Shown here piece after piece: positions 40,011-48,783 of a stretch of 64,000 bases of DNA. The position numbers and the translations under genes are program-made. The notes beneath the pieces are model-generated. The model did no database searches, was not told the origin of the DNA, and saw only the letters and a program-made list of their open reading frames with translations. This DNA comes from an uncultured Paracoccaceae bacterium (GTDB lineage: Bacteria; Pseudomonadota; Alphaproteobacteria; Rhodobacterales; Rhodobacteraceae). The stretch lies in contig CALSOO010000005.1 of NCBI GenBank assembly GCA_943787985.1, positions 519,858 through 583,857 of the forward strand, written 5' to 3'. How positions within the stretch are numbered: the stretch's first letter is position 1; each line of letters starts with the position of its first letter.

Positions 40011-40307
40011 ATGGGATTACTGACAAAAGATATTGAACGGGCCCCCTGCACCGTCGAAATAAGCCACAAATTCGAGAGCCTGCATGCGCATGTCCGGTTC
40101 AACAACGGGGCGGTCATCTACCCCGGGGACGAAGTGCAAGTGCACGGCGAAGAGATCATGGCCCCGTTCGGGGAAGTCGTGACCGCAGAGCGCGAAGCCA
40201 CAATTTTCCGCGCCTCCAAGCTGGAACGCCTCTGGACCCGCCTGACGGGCGATTTCGAAGTCATGGAGCTGTGTGAATTCTCGTTCTCGGAGCAGGTGAA
40301 GCTATGA
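40011..40307 (+). CDS. conserved small protein between puhC and acsF
   Basis: 98 residues, soluble, with no membrane helix: the start MGLLTKDIERAPCTVEISHK leads into FESLHAHVRFNNGAVIYPGD. I recall similar small genes at this place in Rhodobacterales photosynthesis clusters, but I know no assigned function. The gene overlaps the acsF start by four bases, so it is translationally coupled to the cyclase. A role in cyclase or reaction-centre assembly is a guess based on that coupling. Confidence 0.75.
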   Translation: MGLLTKDIERAPCTVEISHKFESLHAHVRFNNGAVIYPGDEVQVHGEEIMAPFGEVVTAEREATIFRASKLERLWTRLTGDFEVMELCEFSFSEQVKL

Positions 40308-41410
40308 ACAAGCATACATCAGAAATCACCGACGCCGAAGAGAGCCTGAGGGTTCAACAGGAAATGTCGCAGTTCGACAGCGATGATGCGACAGCGCTTG
40401 CGATGCAAAACACTCTGCTGACGCCGCGCTTTTACACCACCGACTTTGACGAAATGGACCGGATCGATGTCACGCCGGTGCGCGCTGATTGGGATGATCT
40501 GATCAATGACATGGTGTCTGACCCCAACAAGGGTCACTTCAAAAAGAACGCGGACTGGGATCACGTCGATTGGGACGGGATGGAGCCGATGCTCAAGAAA
40601 GAGTTCATCGACTTTCTGGTGTCCTCTTGTACTGCCGAGTTCTCGGGCTGTGTGTTGTACAAAGAGATGAAGCGGCGCGGCAACAACGATGACATCACGC
40701 AATTGTTCCAGTTGATGGCCCGCGATGAAGCCCGCCACGCCGGGTTCATCAACGACGCCCTGCGCGAAGCAGGTGTGTCCGTGAACCTTGGATTTCTGAC
40801 GCAGAAGAAGAAATACACCTACTTCCGCCCCAAGTTCATCTATTACGCGACCTACCTGTCCGAAAAGATCGGCTATGCGCGCTACATCACGATTTTCCGC
40901 CACCTTGAGGCAAACCCCGAGTTCCGCTTTCACCCGATTTTCAAATGGTTCGAGGAATGGTGCGGCGATGAATACCGCCACGGCGAAGCCTTTGCTTTGT
41001 TGATGAAAACAGACCCCAAATTGACCAAAGGGTTCAATGTTTTCTGGATCAAATTCTTCCTGACCGCTGTTTTTGCGACAATGTATGTGCGCGACCACCA
41101 GAGGCCTGTGTTCCACAAAGCGCTTGGTGTTGATCCTGACTGGTACGCCCATGAGGTCTATATCAAGACATCAGAAATGACGAAGCAGATCTTCCCGATC
41201 ACTTTGGACATCGAAAACCCCCGCTGGCAGCGCGGGCTGGAGAAGTTGCAAAAAGCCAACCTTGATCTGGCAGATGCCGTTGAAAAGGGTCAGGTCTTGC
41301 GCAAGCTCGGGGCACAAGCCCGCGCCGGCATGGCCTTTGTATCGCTGTTCACAATCCCTGCGCTCAAGCACGAATGCCCCGCATCTGTGCGCATGGCGCC
41401 TGCCTACTGA
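40304..41410 (+). CDS. acsF: Mg-protoporphyrin IX monomethyl ester oxidative cyclase
   Basis: 368 residues. Two diiron carboxylate/His motifs are clear: DEARHAGF (about residues 145-152) and DEYRHGEA (about 225-232). TLLTPRFYTTDFDEMDRID is the conserved AcsF N-terminal block. It uses oxygen to close ring E of the bacteriochlorophyll macrocycle, which fits an aerobic phototroph; no oxygen-independent bchE is in the window. It is between the 98-residue protein and puhE, overlapping both. Confidence 0.96.
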   Translation: MNKHTSEITDAEESLRVQQEMSQFDSDDATALAMQNTLLTPRFYTTDFDEMDRIDVTPVRADWDDLINDMVSDPNKGHFKKNADWDHVDWDGMEPMLKKEFIDFLVSSCTAEFSGCVLYKEMKRRGNNDDITQLFQLMARDEARHAGFINDALREAGVSVNLGFLTQKKKYTYFRPKFIYYATYLSEKIGYARYITIFRHLEANPEFRFHPIFKWFEEWCGDEYRHGEAFALLMKTDPKLTKGFNVFWIKFFLTAVFATMYVRDHQRPVFHKALGVDPDWYAHEVYIKTSEMTKQIFPITLDIENPRWQRGLEKLQKANLDLADAVEKGQVLRKLGAQARAGMAFVSLFTIPALKHECPASVRMAPAY

Positions 41411-42219
41411 TGAGCCCCTGGATCGCCTCATTTATTGCGCTTTTTGTCTGGTGGTTCTCCACCGGTGCAATTCTGATGGCGGTCAAATATGCAGATCGGG
41501 CAGGTCCGTCCGCACGCAAAACAACCGTGCTGGCGGGGCTGCCGATGATCTTCCTTGGGGCTTACGGGTTCTGGTTTTCCTTGTCTGATCCTACCATCTT
41601 TGGGGTCTATGTGGCGTTCCTTTCTGCGTTGGCGATCTGGGGATGGATCGAACTGGCCTTTCTTACGGGAACCATCACGGGGCCGAACACTTACACCCTT
41701 CCACCCAATACCCCCGAGTGGGAACGCTTCATTCGAGCGTGGGGGACGTTGGCCTATCATGAAATGCTTCTTATCACCGCATTGCTGGGGATGTTCATCA
41801 CTGGCTGGGGATCTGAAAACGCCTTTGGGATGTGGACCTTTGCGGTTCTTTTCTTTGCGCGGGTGTCTGCCAAATTGAACCTCTTTCTGGGGGTGCCACG
41901 CATCAACGTCGACTTCCTCCCCGATGCGCTGTCCCACCTGCCAAGCTATTTCCGCAACCGGTCCATGAACTGGTTGTTCCCTGTGTCCGTCACGGCCCTT
42001 ACCTTTGCCGCTGCGTGCTGGCTGGAACGGTTGTACGCTGTCACCACACCGGGTGAGATCACAGGGTTTGCCCTGCTGACCGCCCTCACCACACTCGCGC
42101 TTTTGGAACATTGGGTCATGGTCATACCCGTTCCGGATGAGAAACTCTGGCGTTGGATGTTACCAGCGCCCAAATCAACACAAAAAGACACTATTAAGGG
42201 GGGACATCATGGACTTTGA
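41410..42219 (+). CDS. puhE: PuhE, photosynthetic complex assembly protein
   Basis: 269 residues from ATG 41410, sharing a base with the acsF stop (TGATG). A longer frame from 41374 lies inside acsF. Multiple membrane segments are seen ([57 protein letters not shown]). [19 protein letters not shown] and [14 protein letters not shown] are PuhE signatures. It acts in photosynthetic complex assembly and limits bacteriochlorophyll production in Rhodobacter. It overlaps hemA by 11 bases. Confidence 0.93.
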   Translation: MSPWIASFIALFVWWFSTGAILMAVKYADRAGPSARKTTVLAGLPMIFLGAYGFWFSLSDPTIFGVYVAFLSALAIWGWIELAFLTGTITGPNTYTLPPNTPEWERFIRAWGTLAYHEMLLITALLGMFITGWGSENAFGMWTFAVLFFARVSAKLNLFLGVPRINVDFLPDALSHLPSYFRNRSMNWLFPVSVTALTFAAACWLERLYAVTTPGEITGFALLTALTTLALLEHWVMVIPVPDEKLWRWMLPAPKSTQKDTIKGGHHGL

Positions 42220-43423
42220 TGCACTTTTTCAAGCTCAGCTGGACGCACTCAAGGATGAGGGCAATTACCGCATTTTTGCAGAACTAGAGCGCGTATCGGG
42301 GTCCTTTCCCCGCGCGATTTGCCACGATGAGGATTCACCGGACCAAGTCACGGTCTGGTGCTCGAACGACTACCTCGGGATGGGGCAACACCCCAAAGTC
42401 ACCAAGGCGATGACAGATGCGGTTGAGGCCTACGGCGCTGGCGCTGGCGGGACGCGCAACATCTCTGGAACCAACCACGCCCACAAGTTGCTTGAGGCCG
42501 AACTGGCGGATTTGCACAACAAGGAATCCGCGCTGCTGTTCACCTCCGGTTACGTCTCTAACTGGGCGGCCTTGAGCACTTTGGGCGCGCGGTTGCCCAA
42601 TGCAGTGATCCTGTCGGACGAGTTGAACCACGCCTCGATGATCGAGGGGATACGCCACGCGAAATGTCCAAAAGTGATCTGGAAACACAACGATCCCGAA
42701 GACCTCGATCGCAAACTGTCGGCGCTGCCGGCCAACACGACAAAGATCGTGGCGTTTGAATCGGTCTATTCCATGGACGGGGACATTGCCCCTATCGCAA
42801 AAATCCTCGACGTTTGCGAAAAGCACGGCGCGCTGAGCTACATCGACGAAGTGCACGCTGTTGGCATGTATGGTCCACGCGGGGGCGGCGTTGCCGAACA
42901 GGAAGGGCTGATGGATCGCATCACCCTGATCGAGGGCACATTGGGCAAAGCGTACGGCGTGGTCGGGGGCTATATCACCGGCTCCGAAGCGATGTGTGAT
43001 TTTATCCGCAGCTTTGCGTCCGGGTTTATCTTTACAACTGCTCTGCCCCCGGCTGTCGCCTCTGCCGCACAAGCGTCCATCCAGCACCTCAAGGAAAGCG
43101 CATCAGAACGTATGATGCAGCGCCAAAAAGTAGCCTATTTGCGCAAACGGCTGGATCAGGAAGGCATTCCCCACCTCGACAATGCCAGCCATATTATCCC
43201 CGTGATGATCGGCGATCCGGTGAAAACGCGGATGTTGGCGGATTATTTGATGCAAACGTATGGCATCTATGTTCAACCCATCAACTATCCTACTGTTCCC
43301 AAAGGCACGGAACGGTTGCGCTTTACCCCGTCTCCTTTGCACAGCACAGATGACATCGAACAACTGGTTCTGGCGCTCAAAGAGCTTTGGAAGCAATGCG
43401 CAATTTCACATGCAGTGGCGTAA
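42209..43423 (+). CDS. hemA: 5-aminolevulinate synthase
   Basis: 404 residues from ATG 42209, preceded by AAGGGGGG. The PLP lysine is in [14 protein letters not shown] (about residue 248). [23 protein letters not shown] (positions 31-53) and [20 protein letters not shown] are typical of alpha-proteobacterial ALAS. It makes the tetrapyrrole precursor 5-aminolevulinate from glycine and succinyl-CoA. Its placement at the end of the puh/acsF unit, with an 11-base overlap with puhE, couples precursor supply to pigment synthesis. Confidence 0.96.
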   Translation: MDFDALFQAQLDALKDEGNYRIFAELERVSGSFPRAICHDEDSPDQVTVWCSNDYLGMGQHPKVTKAMTDAVEAYGAGAGGTRNISGTNHAHKLLEAELADLHNKESALLFTSGYVSNWAALSTLGARLPNAVILSDELNHASMIEGIRHAKCPKVIWKHNDPEDLDRKLSALPANTTKIVAFESVYSMDGDIAPIAKILDVCEKHGALSYIDEVHAVGMYGPRGGGVAEQEGLMDRITLIEGTLGKAYGVVGGYITGSEAMCDFIRSFASGFIFTTALPPAVASAAQASIQHLKESASERMMQRQKVAYLRKRLDQEGIPHLDNASHIIPVMIGDPVKTRMLADYLMQTYGIYVQPINYPTVPKGTERLRFTPSPLHSTDDIEQLVLALKELWKQCAISHAVA

Positions 43424-43452
43424 GAACGCCTAAAATCGCAAGCTTGTGACTG

Positions 43453-43481
43453 TTGACTCCAGTGTTGATGCGCTAAGTAAT
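43453..43481 (+). promoter_or_regulatory. candidate sigma-70 promoter of cycA
   Basis: TTGACT (43453-43458) and AGTAAT (43476-43481) are separated by 17 bases. The ribosome site CTGGAG (43495-43500) and the cycA ATG at 43508 follow. No TGT-N12-ACA box is seen here, so cycA could be read independently of PpsR. Confidence 0.5.
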
Positions 43482-43507
43482 AGGGCAATCAACTCTGGAG
43501 AACACAC

Positions 43508-43972
43508 ATGATCCGTACACTTGCAACACTTGCAGCAATCAGCTTTAGCACCGTCGCGTTTGCCGACGGCCATGCCACAGGCGACGTTGAAGCCGGCGAA
43601 AAAGCATTCAAAAAATGCAAATCCTGCCACATGATCGCTGATGGCGACAATGTCATCATGAAGGGCGGCAAATCCGGCCCGAACCTGTATGGCATCATCG
43701 GAACTCAAGCCGGTTCCCAAGAGGGCTTCAAGTACAAGAAAAGCATCGTCGCCGCTGGCGAAGCGGGCTTGATCTGGGACGAAGCGACCTTGGCAGAATA
43801 TGTCGCGGACCCGTCCAAATTCCTCAAAGCCTATCTGGATGACAGCAAGGCGCGCTCCGGCATGTCCTTCAAGCTCAAGAAGGGCGGCGAAGACGTTGCA
43901 GCCTATCTCAAAAGCGTAGGTCCGGTGATGGAAGAAGAAGCGACCGAAGAGGCGACAAGCTCTGACAGCTGA
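43508..43972 (+). CDS. cycA: cytochrome c2
   Basis: 154 residues. A signal peptide (IRTLATLAAISFSTVAFA) precedes DGHATGDVEAGEKAFKKC. Haem attachment is CKSCH near residues 38-42, and the distal Met is in SGMSFKLK near residue 119. It carries electrons in the periplasm between the cytochrome bc1 complex and the reaction centre. The acidic tail EEEATEEATSSDS is longer than in Rhodobacter cytochrome c2. It follows hemA as in other Roseobacter clusters. Confidence 0.93.
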   Translation: MIRTLATLAAISFSTVAFADGHATGDVEAGEKAFKKCKSCHMIADGDNVIMKGGKSGPNLYGIIGTQAGSQEGFKYKKSIVAAGEAGLIWDEATLAEYVADPSKFLKAYLDDSKARSGMSFKLKKGGEDVAAYLKSVGPVMEEEATEEATSSDS

Positions 43973-43995
43973 TCGTCTCTTTGAGTGATTGAAGA

Positions 43996-44026
43996 GGCCG
44001 CTGTTTCATCGCAGCGGCCTTTTTTA
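43996..44026 (+). terminator. rho-independent terminator of cycA
   Basis: GGCCGCTG (43996-44003) and CAGCGGCC (44012-44019) form an 8 bp stem with an 8-base loop, followed by TTTTTT. It ends the photosynthesis block 24 bases after the cycA stop. Confidence 0.9.
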
Positions 44027-44083
44027 TGTGATGATCCGCAAGTCCGTGATGACCTCGTCCACATCCTGACACATACGCAAAAC

Positions 44084-44432
44084 GGGACTGTTGCATTAAG
44101 TTTCTCGCTTGAAAATTATGCCAACACGTTGTTTTTATGATGTGAAAACAAATAGCTGGCTAACGAAGCTGACTTCGCTGCGAACTCCTGGCTGTCGGTT
44201 TTGAACATGTCCGCTTCTGATGGATTCGATGCCCTGCAGTGTCGCCTTCGCACACCTTAATGATGGGAAGTTTTGCCGGTAGCCCAACAATCTCTTGAGG
44301 GCAGCATGATCGCTTTCAAGGTCAGGCTGAAGAAGCTCTAGAAACCAACGTTTCTTCTTCAATGTAGCGGGTGCCTTACCGCTCCATTGTTGCCGCAGTG
44401 ACTGCGCCTTGAAACACCATAAGCGGTATGTG
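44084..44432 (-). mobile_element. IS6-family insertion sequence, truncated remnant
   Basis: The minus strand from about 44419 to 44135 reads SGKAPATLKKKRWFLE, then SDHAALKRLLGYRQNFPSLR and CAKATLQGIESIR, ending at a stop at 44135. This is the conserved C-terminus of one IS6-type transposase group. GGGACTGTTGCAT at 44084-44096 resembles the IS6 terminal inverted repeat and lies about 50 bases from the stop, as expected. The N-terminal two thirds of the gene and the other end are missing, and the IR-SGH segment seems a few residues short. The element starts 58 bases after the cycA terminator. Confidence 0.7.
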
Positions 44433-45254
44433 ACTATGCACCAGCGCTGGATGACGCGGGTAGAGGTGAGGCTATGTGTATCAACGCGTAGAACCCCCCC
44501 CCGCCTAGATAACGTCCACTTTTTCAGTCTGTGCTTTAGGCAGCGGATTAAGCTATGTAATGATGGCTCTTTTTATAAGAGGGAAGGTAGAGTGGCCGTG
44601 GGGTGCTCTTGGATGATGGTGACACGCGGCAAAAGTATAGGCCATCTCATGTAAAGTGCCGTTAGCCCGAAGCAAAGCGCACACGCGGCCCCCCGATGTA
44701 CTGTCCATTCCAAACGCACTGGCTTTCTATGCAAAACCCTGCGGTGCGCAGCTGGGCGGTATGTCGGAGGCATGGCGCAGGTGGTGGTGCTAGTTGTGGC
44801 CCAGCGCACCCTAACTATCGGTATGGTGTTAGAGCTAACGCGGTACAGGATATTCAGTCGCTATCTAGACTGCTCAGAGAAGCGGATGGTGCCCATTTTC
44901 TGCCGATCTAGGGGGTGTTTCAATGTCTGACGGGTTAGATATGGGACTGTGGTCCCAGCAAAGTTTCTACCCCGCCAGTTCAGGGGCCAAAGTGTCCCTT
45001 ATCGAGCCGATAAATCATAGCAGTTCTACATGTTGTGGTGGCGTGGGTTTATTTTACAACAAAAAAAGCCGTAGAGGTTATGGATTTGCCCAATTTAGAG
45101 TCACGAGGTGTTTTGAGTACTTTCCAGAAACATCAACCGATTTTGTGTCCCTAAAAGTCTTGTATTGAGTACTCAAGTAGGTTTGAGTATCACATGTGAG
45201 ATACAAATATTCTTGAGTCCCGAAAATCGACTCCAGCAGCACTCAAAAAATTAG
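44433..45254. other. AT-richer stretch with no supported gene
   Basis: About 820 bases. Several open frames of 60-80 codons exist on both strands (for example 44409-44654 and 44923-45168), but none has a recognisable domain, a good ribosome site or a composition like its neighbours. I see no tRNA or clear repeat. It looks like decayed accessory DNA between the IS6 remnant and the Fic gene. Confidence 0.5.
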
Positions 45255-46403
45255 ATGGATAAAAGTAATATGTCGCATGCAGATTATGATTTCTCCAACT
45301 CAGTTGACTATCACTACGGAAAATTTCCGCCGATGCAGCTTGATTACGCAAGGCTAATCGGGCCTGCAACAATGGCGGCTGAGGCACTGGCGCGATACGA
45401 TACGATGCTAAAATCTTTGCATAACAGCCAAATCTTGCTTGCACCCTTGCGGAGCCAAGAGGCTTTAGTTTCCTCAAGAATGGAAGGAACTATTTCTACG
45501 TTAGATGAGGTTCTTCGATACGAAGCAGACCACGAAGATGCAGATGAGCCAACCAGCTTCGAAGTGAGACATGAAGCATTTGAAGTTGCATTATTTGGGT
45601 TGGCAATGCGGTATTCTCAAAAGGCGATGCAAGATGGGCAACCGCTATCGGAATCACTAATCAAGCGAGCACATGAAACCCTTTTGAGTTCTGGGCGGGG
45701 CGCTTCAAAATCGCCAGGATTGTATAAGTCGGAACAGAACTACATTGGTGATGACCGAAAGAAGAAAGTGTACTTCACTCCAATCAGCCCTGAACAGCTA
45801 GGGCCGTCGATGGAGAGGCTGATAGCTTTCATAAATGGGGAGGAGTATTTAGCGCTAATTGCAACAGCACTTGCGCATGTTGAGTTTGAGGCGCTTCACC
45901 CATTTAAAGACGGTAACGGTAGAATAGGTCGAATGCTGATAACTCTATCGCTTTGGAACAAAAGGGTTATCAGTCAGCCGCATTTCTATGTCAGCGGGTA
46001 TTTAGAAGAGCAAAAAGAGCAATACATTGAGCGTATGCGGCAGGTATCCTTGAATGATGATTGGACGGGATGGTGTGAGTTCTTCCTAGAAGCTCTAAGA
46101 GAGCAGGCTAATCGAAACCTATCTACGGCAATGCAGATCAGTGACCTATATGAGGAAATGAAAGTGGTGTTTCGGGAGAAGCTGGCATCGCAATGGTCGA
46201 TTGTCGCGCAAGACTTCATTTTCAGCCAACCAGTATTTCGAAACAATCGCTTTACTAAGCGTAGCGGAATACCGAAGCAGACAGCCGCAAAATTCACGCG
46301 AATGCTCACGGATCAAGGGCTTCTCAAAGAACTTTCACCTGCATCCGGCCGCAGAGCGGCGCTCTATTCGTTTGAGCCACTAATGGATATCGTTAGATCA
46401 TAA
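45255..46403 (+). CDS. Fic family protein (AMPylase type, class II)
   Basis: 382 residues. The Fic active-site motif is HPFKDGNGRIGR with catalytic His215. The inhibitory helix motif S-x-x-x-E-G is SSRMEG at residues 73-78, ahead of the Fic core, which makes it class II. An N-terminal domain (residues 1-100) and a C-terminal winged-helix-like tail (QPVFRNNRFTKRSGIPKQTA) complete the usual layout. Such proteins transfer AMP to hydroxyl side chains of target proteins and can be toxins or stress regulators. No antitoxin gene is adjacent. The base composition is more AT-rich than the photosynthesis block, suggesting acquisition. Confidence 0.92.
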   Translation: MDKSNMSHADYDFSNSVDYHYGKFPPMQLDYARLIGPATMAAEALARYDTMLKSLHNSQILLAPLRSQEALVSSRMEGTISTLDEVLRYEADHEDADEPTSFEVRHEAFEVALFGLAMRYSQKAMQDGQPLSESLIKRAHETLLSSGRGASKSPGLYKSEQNYIGDDRKKKVYFTPISPEQLGPSMERLIAFINGEEYLALIATALAHVEFEALHPFKDGNGRIGRMLITLSLWNKRVISQPHFYVSGYLEEQKEQYIERMRQVSLNDDWTGWCEFFLEALREQANRNLSTAMQISDLYEEMKVVFREKLASQWSIVAQDFIFSQPVFRNNRFTKRSGIPKQTAAKFTRMLTDQGLLKELSPASGRRAALYSFEPLMDIVRS

Positions 46404-46481
46404 GAAGGGTGGACCAAAAGGTGGGCTATGAAATCCATGGGTCCTCTAATATATTGATAGTTTTAAATATTTTCGGAATAT

Positions 46482-46503
46482 TTGGTGCCAGAAGAGGACT
46501 CGA
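46482..46503. repeat. attachment-site copy of the tRNA-Leu 3' end (left)
   Basis: TTGGTGCCAGAAGAGGACTC (46482-46501) plus GA repeats the minus-strand end of tRNA-Leu at 49417-49439, with one C missing. It lies 79 bases after the Fic stop codon, in AT-rich DNA. With the right copy it brackets the integrase segment. Confidence 0.75.
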
Positions 46504-46667
46504 TATTAACACTTAAGTAATTGTTATATATAAACAATAAAATTATATTTGGCTGATGCACCAGCAGAACAACCAACAGATAAAAACTGCAAGTTTATGA
46601 CACGTGTGAGCGCAGGAAACATTGCGGCATTCGTCAGAGCTGTATCAGCCATAAGCATAAATATATT

Positions 46668-46745
46668 GTAAGCGCGGCTTAGACTGTCAACGGCGGCGTA
46701 AAAACCTTCCATTGGGGCGGAGCAAAAGTAGGCCATTTAGGTGCG
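46668..46745. mobile_element. IS21-like terminal remnant
   Basis: GTAAGCGCGGCTTAGACTGT (46668-46687) and then CAACGGCGGCGTAAAAACCT, followed by GGGGCGGAGCAAAAGTAGGC, resembles the repeated transposase-binding sequences at IS21-family ends. No istA or istB gene remains. I assign this from memory of such ends and hold it loosely. Confidence 0.35.
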
Positions 46746-46809
46746 CGCGCCTTTGATCGTGTGGCCCTCATATAGCAAGCACGTTCCAAGGCGCATTGTA
46801 AGCGTTGCT

Positions 46810-47371
46810 TCAGCTTTTGAAATTCCACGGTAGGAGTTGTTCGATGGCCTTTTGTTTATGGCCATTGACGATGGCTGTAAGCACTCCGGTCAAGTAGCTG
46901 TGCGGCTCGATCTTATTGAGTTTGCAGGTCTCGATCAGTGACGCAAGCATGGCCCAGTTTTGAGCACCGGCGTCGTGGCCAGCAAAGAGCGCATTCTTTC
47001 TTTGCAGGGCGATGGGGCGGATCGTGCGTTCAACGGCGTTGCTATCCATCTCGATGCGGCCATCGGTCAGGAACAGGATCAACCCTTCCCAGTACTTGGC
47101 GATGTATTTAAGGGCTTCGCCGGTCGGGGATTTACCGGATACCTGCGTACGGGCATGGTCCAGCCATGTTTTGAAGATTGCGATCTTGGGCGCACTTTTG
47201 GTTTGGCGAAGAGCCATGCGCTCATCCGCAAATGTGCCACGCGCCTGCGCTTCGATCCGGTAGAGTGCCGCGATCTGCTTGAGCCCTTCCTCGGCGATGG
47301 GGGCGACATTGTTGTGGGTTAGTTCGTACAGCTTACGACGGGCGTGTGCCCAGCAATAGGCCAGCCCTATT
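46810..47371 (-). pseudogene. IS66 transposase (TnpC) C-terminal fragment
   Basis: About 187 codons read leftward. The segments GLAYCWAHARRKLYELTHNN, YWEGLILFLTDGRIEMDSNA, VERTIRPIALQRKNALFAGH and AMLASLIETCKLNKIEPHSY are diagnostic of the IS66 DDE transposase and its C-terminal domain. The gene normally encodes over 500 residues, so the first two thirds are gone. The broken 5' end meets the excisionase-like fragment at about 47372. A GTAAGCG sequence at 46797-46803 could be the element's terminus. Confidence 0.85.
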
Positions 47372-47377
47372 GGTTGG

Positions 47378-47569
47378 TTAAACCGAACTGAGGCGGCTCA
47401 GTACATCGGCGTTGGCACCACCAAATTCGACCAACTTGTCCAGGAGCGTGAGATGCCGCAACCCAAGAAGATTGGGGGCCGCTCAGTCTGGGATATCGTG
47501 GCATTGGACAGTGCGTTTGATGAGATCGGTAGCTCTACAAGTGTTCATGCTGCGAACGCTTGGGATTGA
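47378..47569 (+). pseudogene. headless excisionase-like (AlpA/MerR-type HTH) fragment
   Basis: The frame reads LNRTEAAQYIGVGTTKFDQL, then VQEREMPQPKKIGGRSVWDI, VALDSAFDEIGSS and stops at 47567-47569. EAAQYIGVGTTKFDQLV is the helix-turn-helix of small AlpA or excisionase proteins. There is no start codon before it: the frame runs straight into the IS66 fragment. An intact version would normally control excision together with the integrase 17 bases downstream. It appears to have lost its first few residues when the IS66 element was deleted. Confidence 0.7.
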
Positions 47570-47585
47570 GGGGTCGAAACTGCTC

Positions 47586-48650
47586 ATGAAAACCAACCTG
47601 AAATATGTTGTGAGAGACACAGATCGTCGCGGGAATGTTCGCTTGCATTATAGGAGGCATGGTCGGAAACTTAGGTTGCGCGGCCCAGAGGGATCAATCG
47701 AGTTTCTCGAAGACTATCAGATGGCGTTGGTAGGTAGGTTGGCTAGTGCTCAAGCAAAATCGAAAACCAATGAAATAGTTAAGGGTAGCTTCCGAGAGTT
47801 GTGCGTCGCTTACTTCCAATCAGCGGATTTCCGGTCCTTGGCACCACGAGGTCAAAAGGTTCGTCGTGGTATTCTGGAGCGGTTCTGCATCAACAACAAT
47901 GATGGTGAGAAACCATATTCAGATTTGCAATCAAAGCATCTGCGGCTGCGTCGGGATGCGATGATGGATCGTCCAGAAGCGGCAAACAATATGATCAAAG
48001 CAGTCCGCCAAGTATTCAAGTATGCGATGAGATATCAGGACTTCGATAGAAACCCAGCAGTTGCCGTAGAATATCTGGCTGGTAATCCCGACGGTTTCCA
48101 TGCGTGGACTCCCGAAGAGATCGCCAAGTTTGAAGATGCCCATCCCATTGGGACAACCGCACGGCTGGCTCTCGCTCTTGCCCTCTACACGGGTCAGCGA
48201 CGTTCTGATCTGGTGTTGCTTGGTCGCCAACATATGACCGTCCACAACGGTTCTGACTGGCTGCGGTTCACCCAACAGAAGAACATACGCAACAAGCCCG
48301 TTCATATGGAAATCCCGATTGCTCCTGAATTGCGTGTTGTCATGGATGCGACACCGATGGGCGATATGTCGTTCTTGATGAACGGTTATGGTCGGCCATT
48401 CACATCAAATGGGTTTGGCAACAAGTTCCGCGATTGGTGCGATGCAGCGGGTCTGCCACAGTGTTCTGCCCATGGGCTTCGCAAGGCCGCTGCTGCAAGG
48501 TTAGCTGAGCTTGGCTGCACCGAGCAGGAGATCATGTCGATCACTGGCCACAGAACTTCAAAAGAGATTGCCCGGTACACGAAGTCGGCGAACCAGAAGG
48601 TTCGCGCCGAACGGGCTATCGATAAGATGTCGGCTGGCAAGGGACCCTAG
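47586..48650 (+). CDS. phage-type tyrosine integrase
   Basis: 354 residues from ATG 47586. The catalytic set is complete: R205 (LYTGQRRSDL), H296 and R299 (SAHGLRKAAA), H322 (TGHRTSKEIA) and Y331 (IARYTKSA). The N-terminal DNA-arm and core-binding domains are seen in RHGRKLRLRGPEGSIEF and FRELCVAYFQSADF. It probably inserted this island into tRNA-Leu(CAG), whose 3' end lies 770 bases further on and is repeated at 46482. The in-frame upstream start at 47412 overlaps the excisionase fragment in another frame and is less likely. Confidence 0.93.
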   Translation: MKTNLKYVVRDTDRRGNVRLHYRRHGRKLRLRGPEGSIEFLEDYQMALVGRLASAQAKSKTNEIVKGSFRELCVAYFQSADFRSLAPRGQKVRRGILERFCINNNDGEKPYSDLQSKHLRLRRDAMMDRPEAANNMIKAVRQVFKYAMRYQDFDRNPAVAVEYLAGNPDGFHAWTPEEIAKFEDAHPIGTTARLALALALYTGQRRSDLVLLGRQHMTVHNGSDWLRFTQQKNIRNKPVHMEIPIAPELRVVMDATPMGDMSFLMNGYGRPFTSNGFGNKFRDWCDAAGLPQCSAHGLRKAAAARLAELGCTEQEIMSITGHRTSKEIARYTKSANQKVRAERAIDKMSAGKGP

Positions 48651-48783
48651 AATCCAATGTGGTGAAGGACATATCAGTGTGATCGCTTCGGCCTAAGCCA
48701 GCCGGTAGGGTACTATCGCTTCTGATTAATTTGATGCTGATTTGTTCCTTTGATTCATTTCAGTTTGAGATTATTCATTGTTC

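Noticed and set aside
44409..45168. Several 60-80 codon frames in the AT-rich stretch
   Set aside because: No conserved motif, no good ribosome site, and overlapping frames on both strands; nothing supports a gene.
46524..46736. Leftward 70-codon open frame
   Set aside because: It covers an IS21-like terminal sequence and has no protein signature; the frame is probably a by-product of that sequence.
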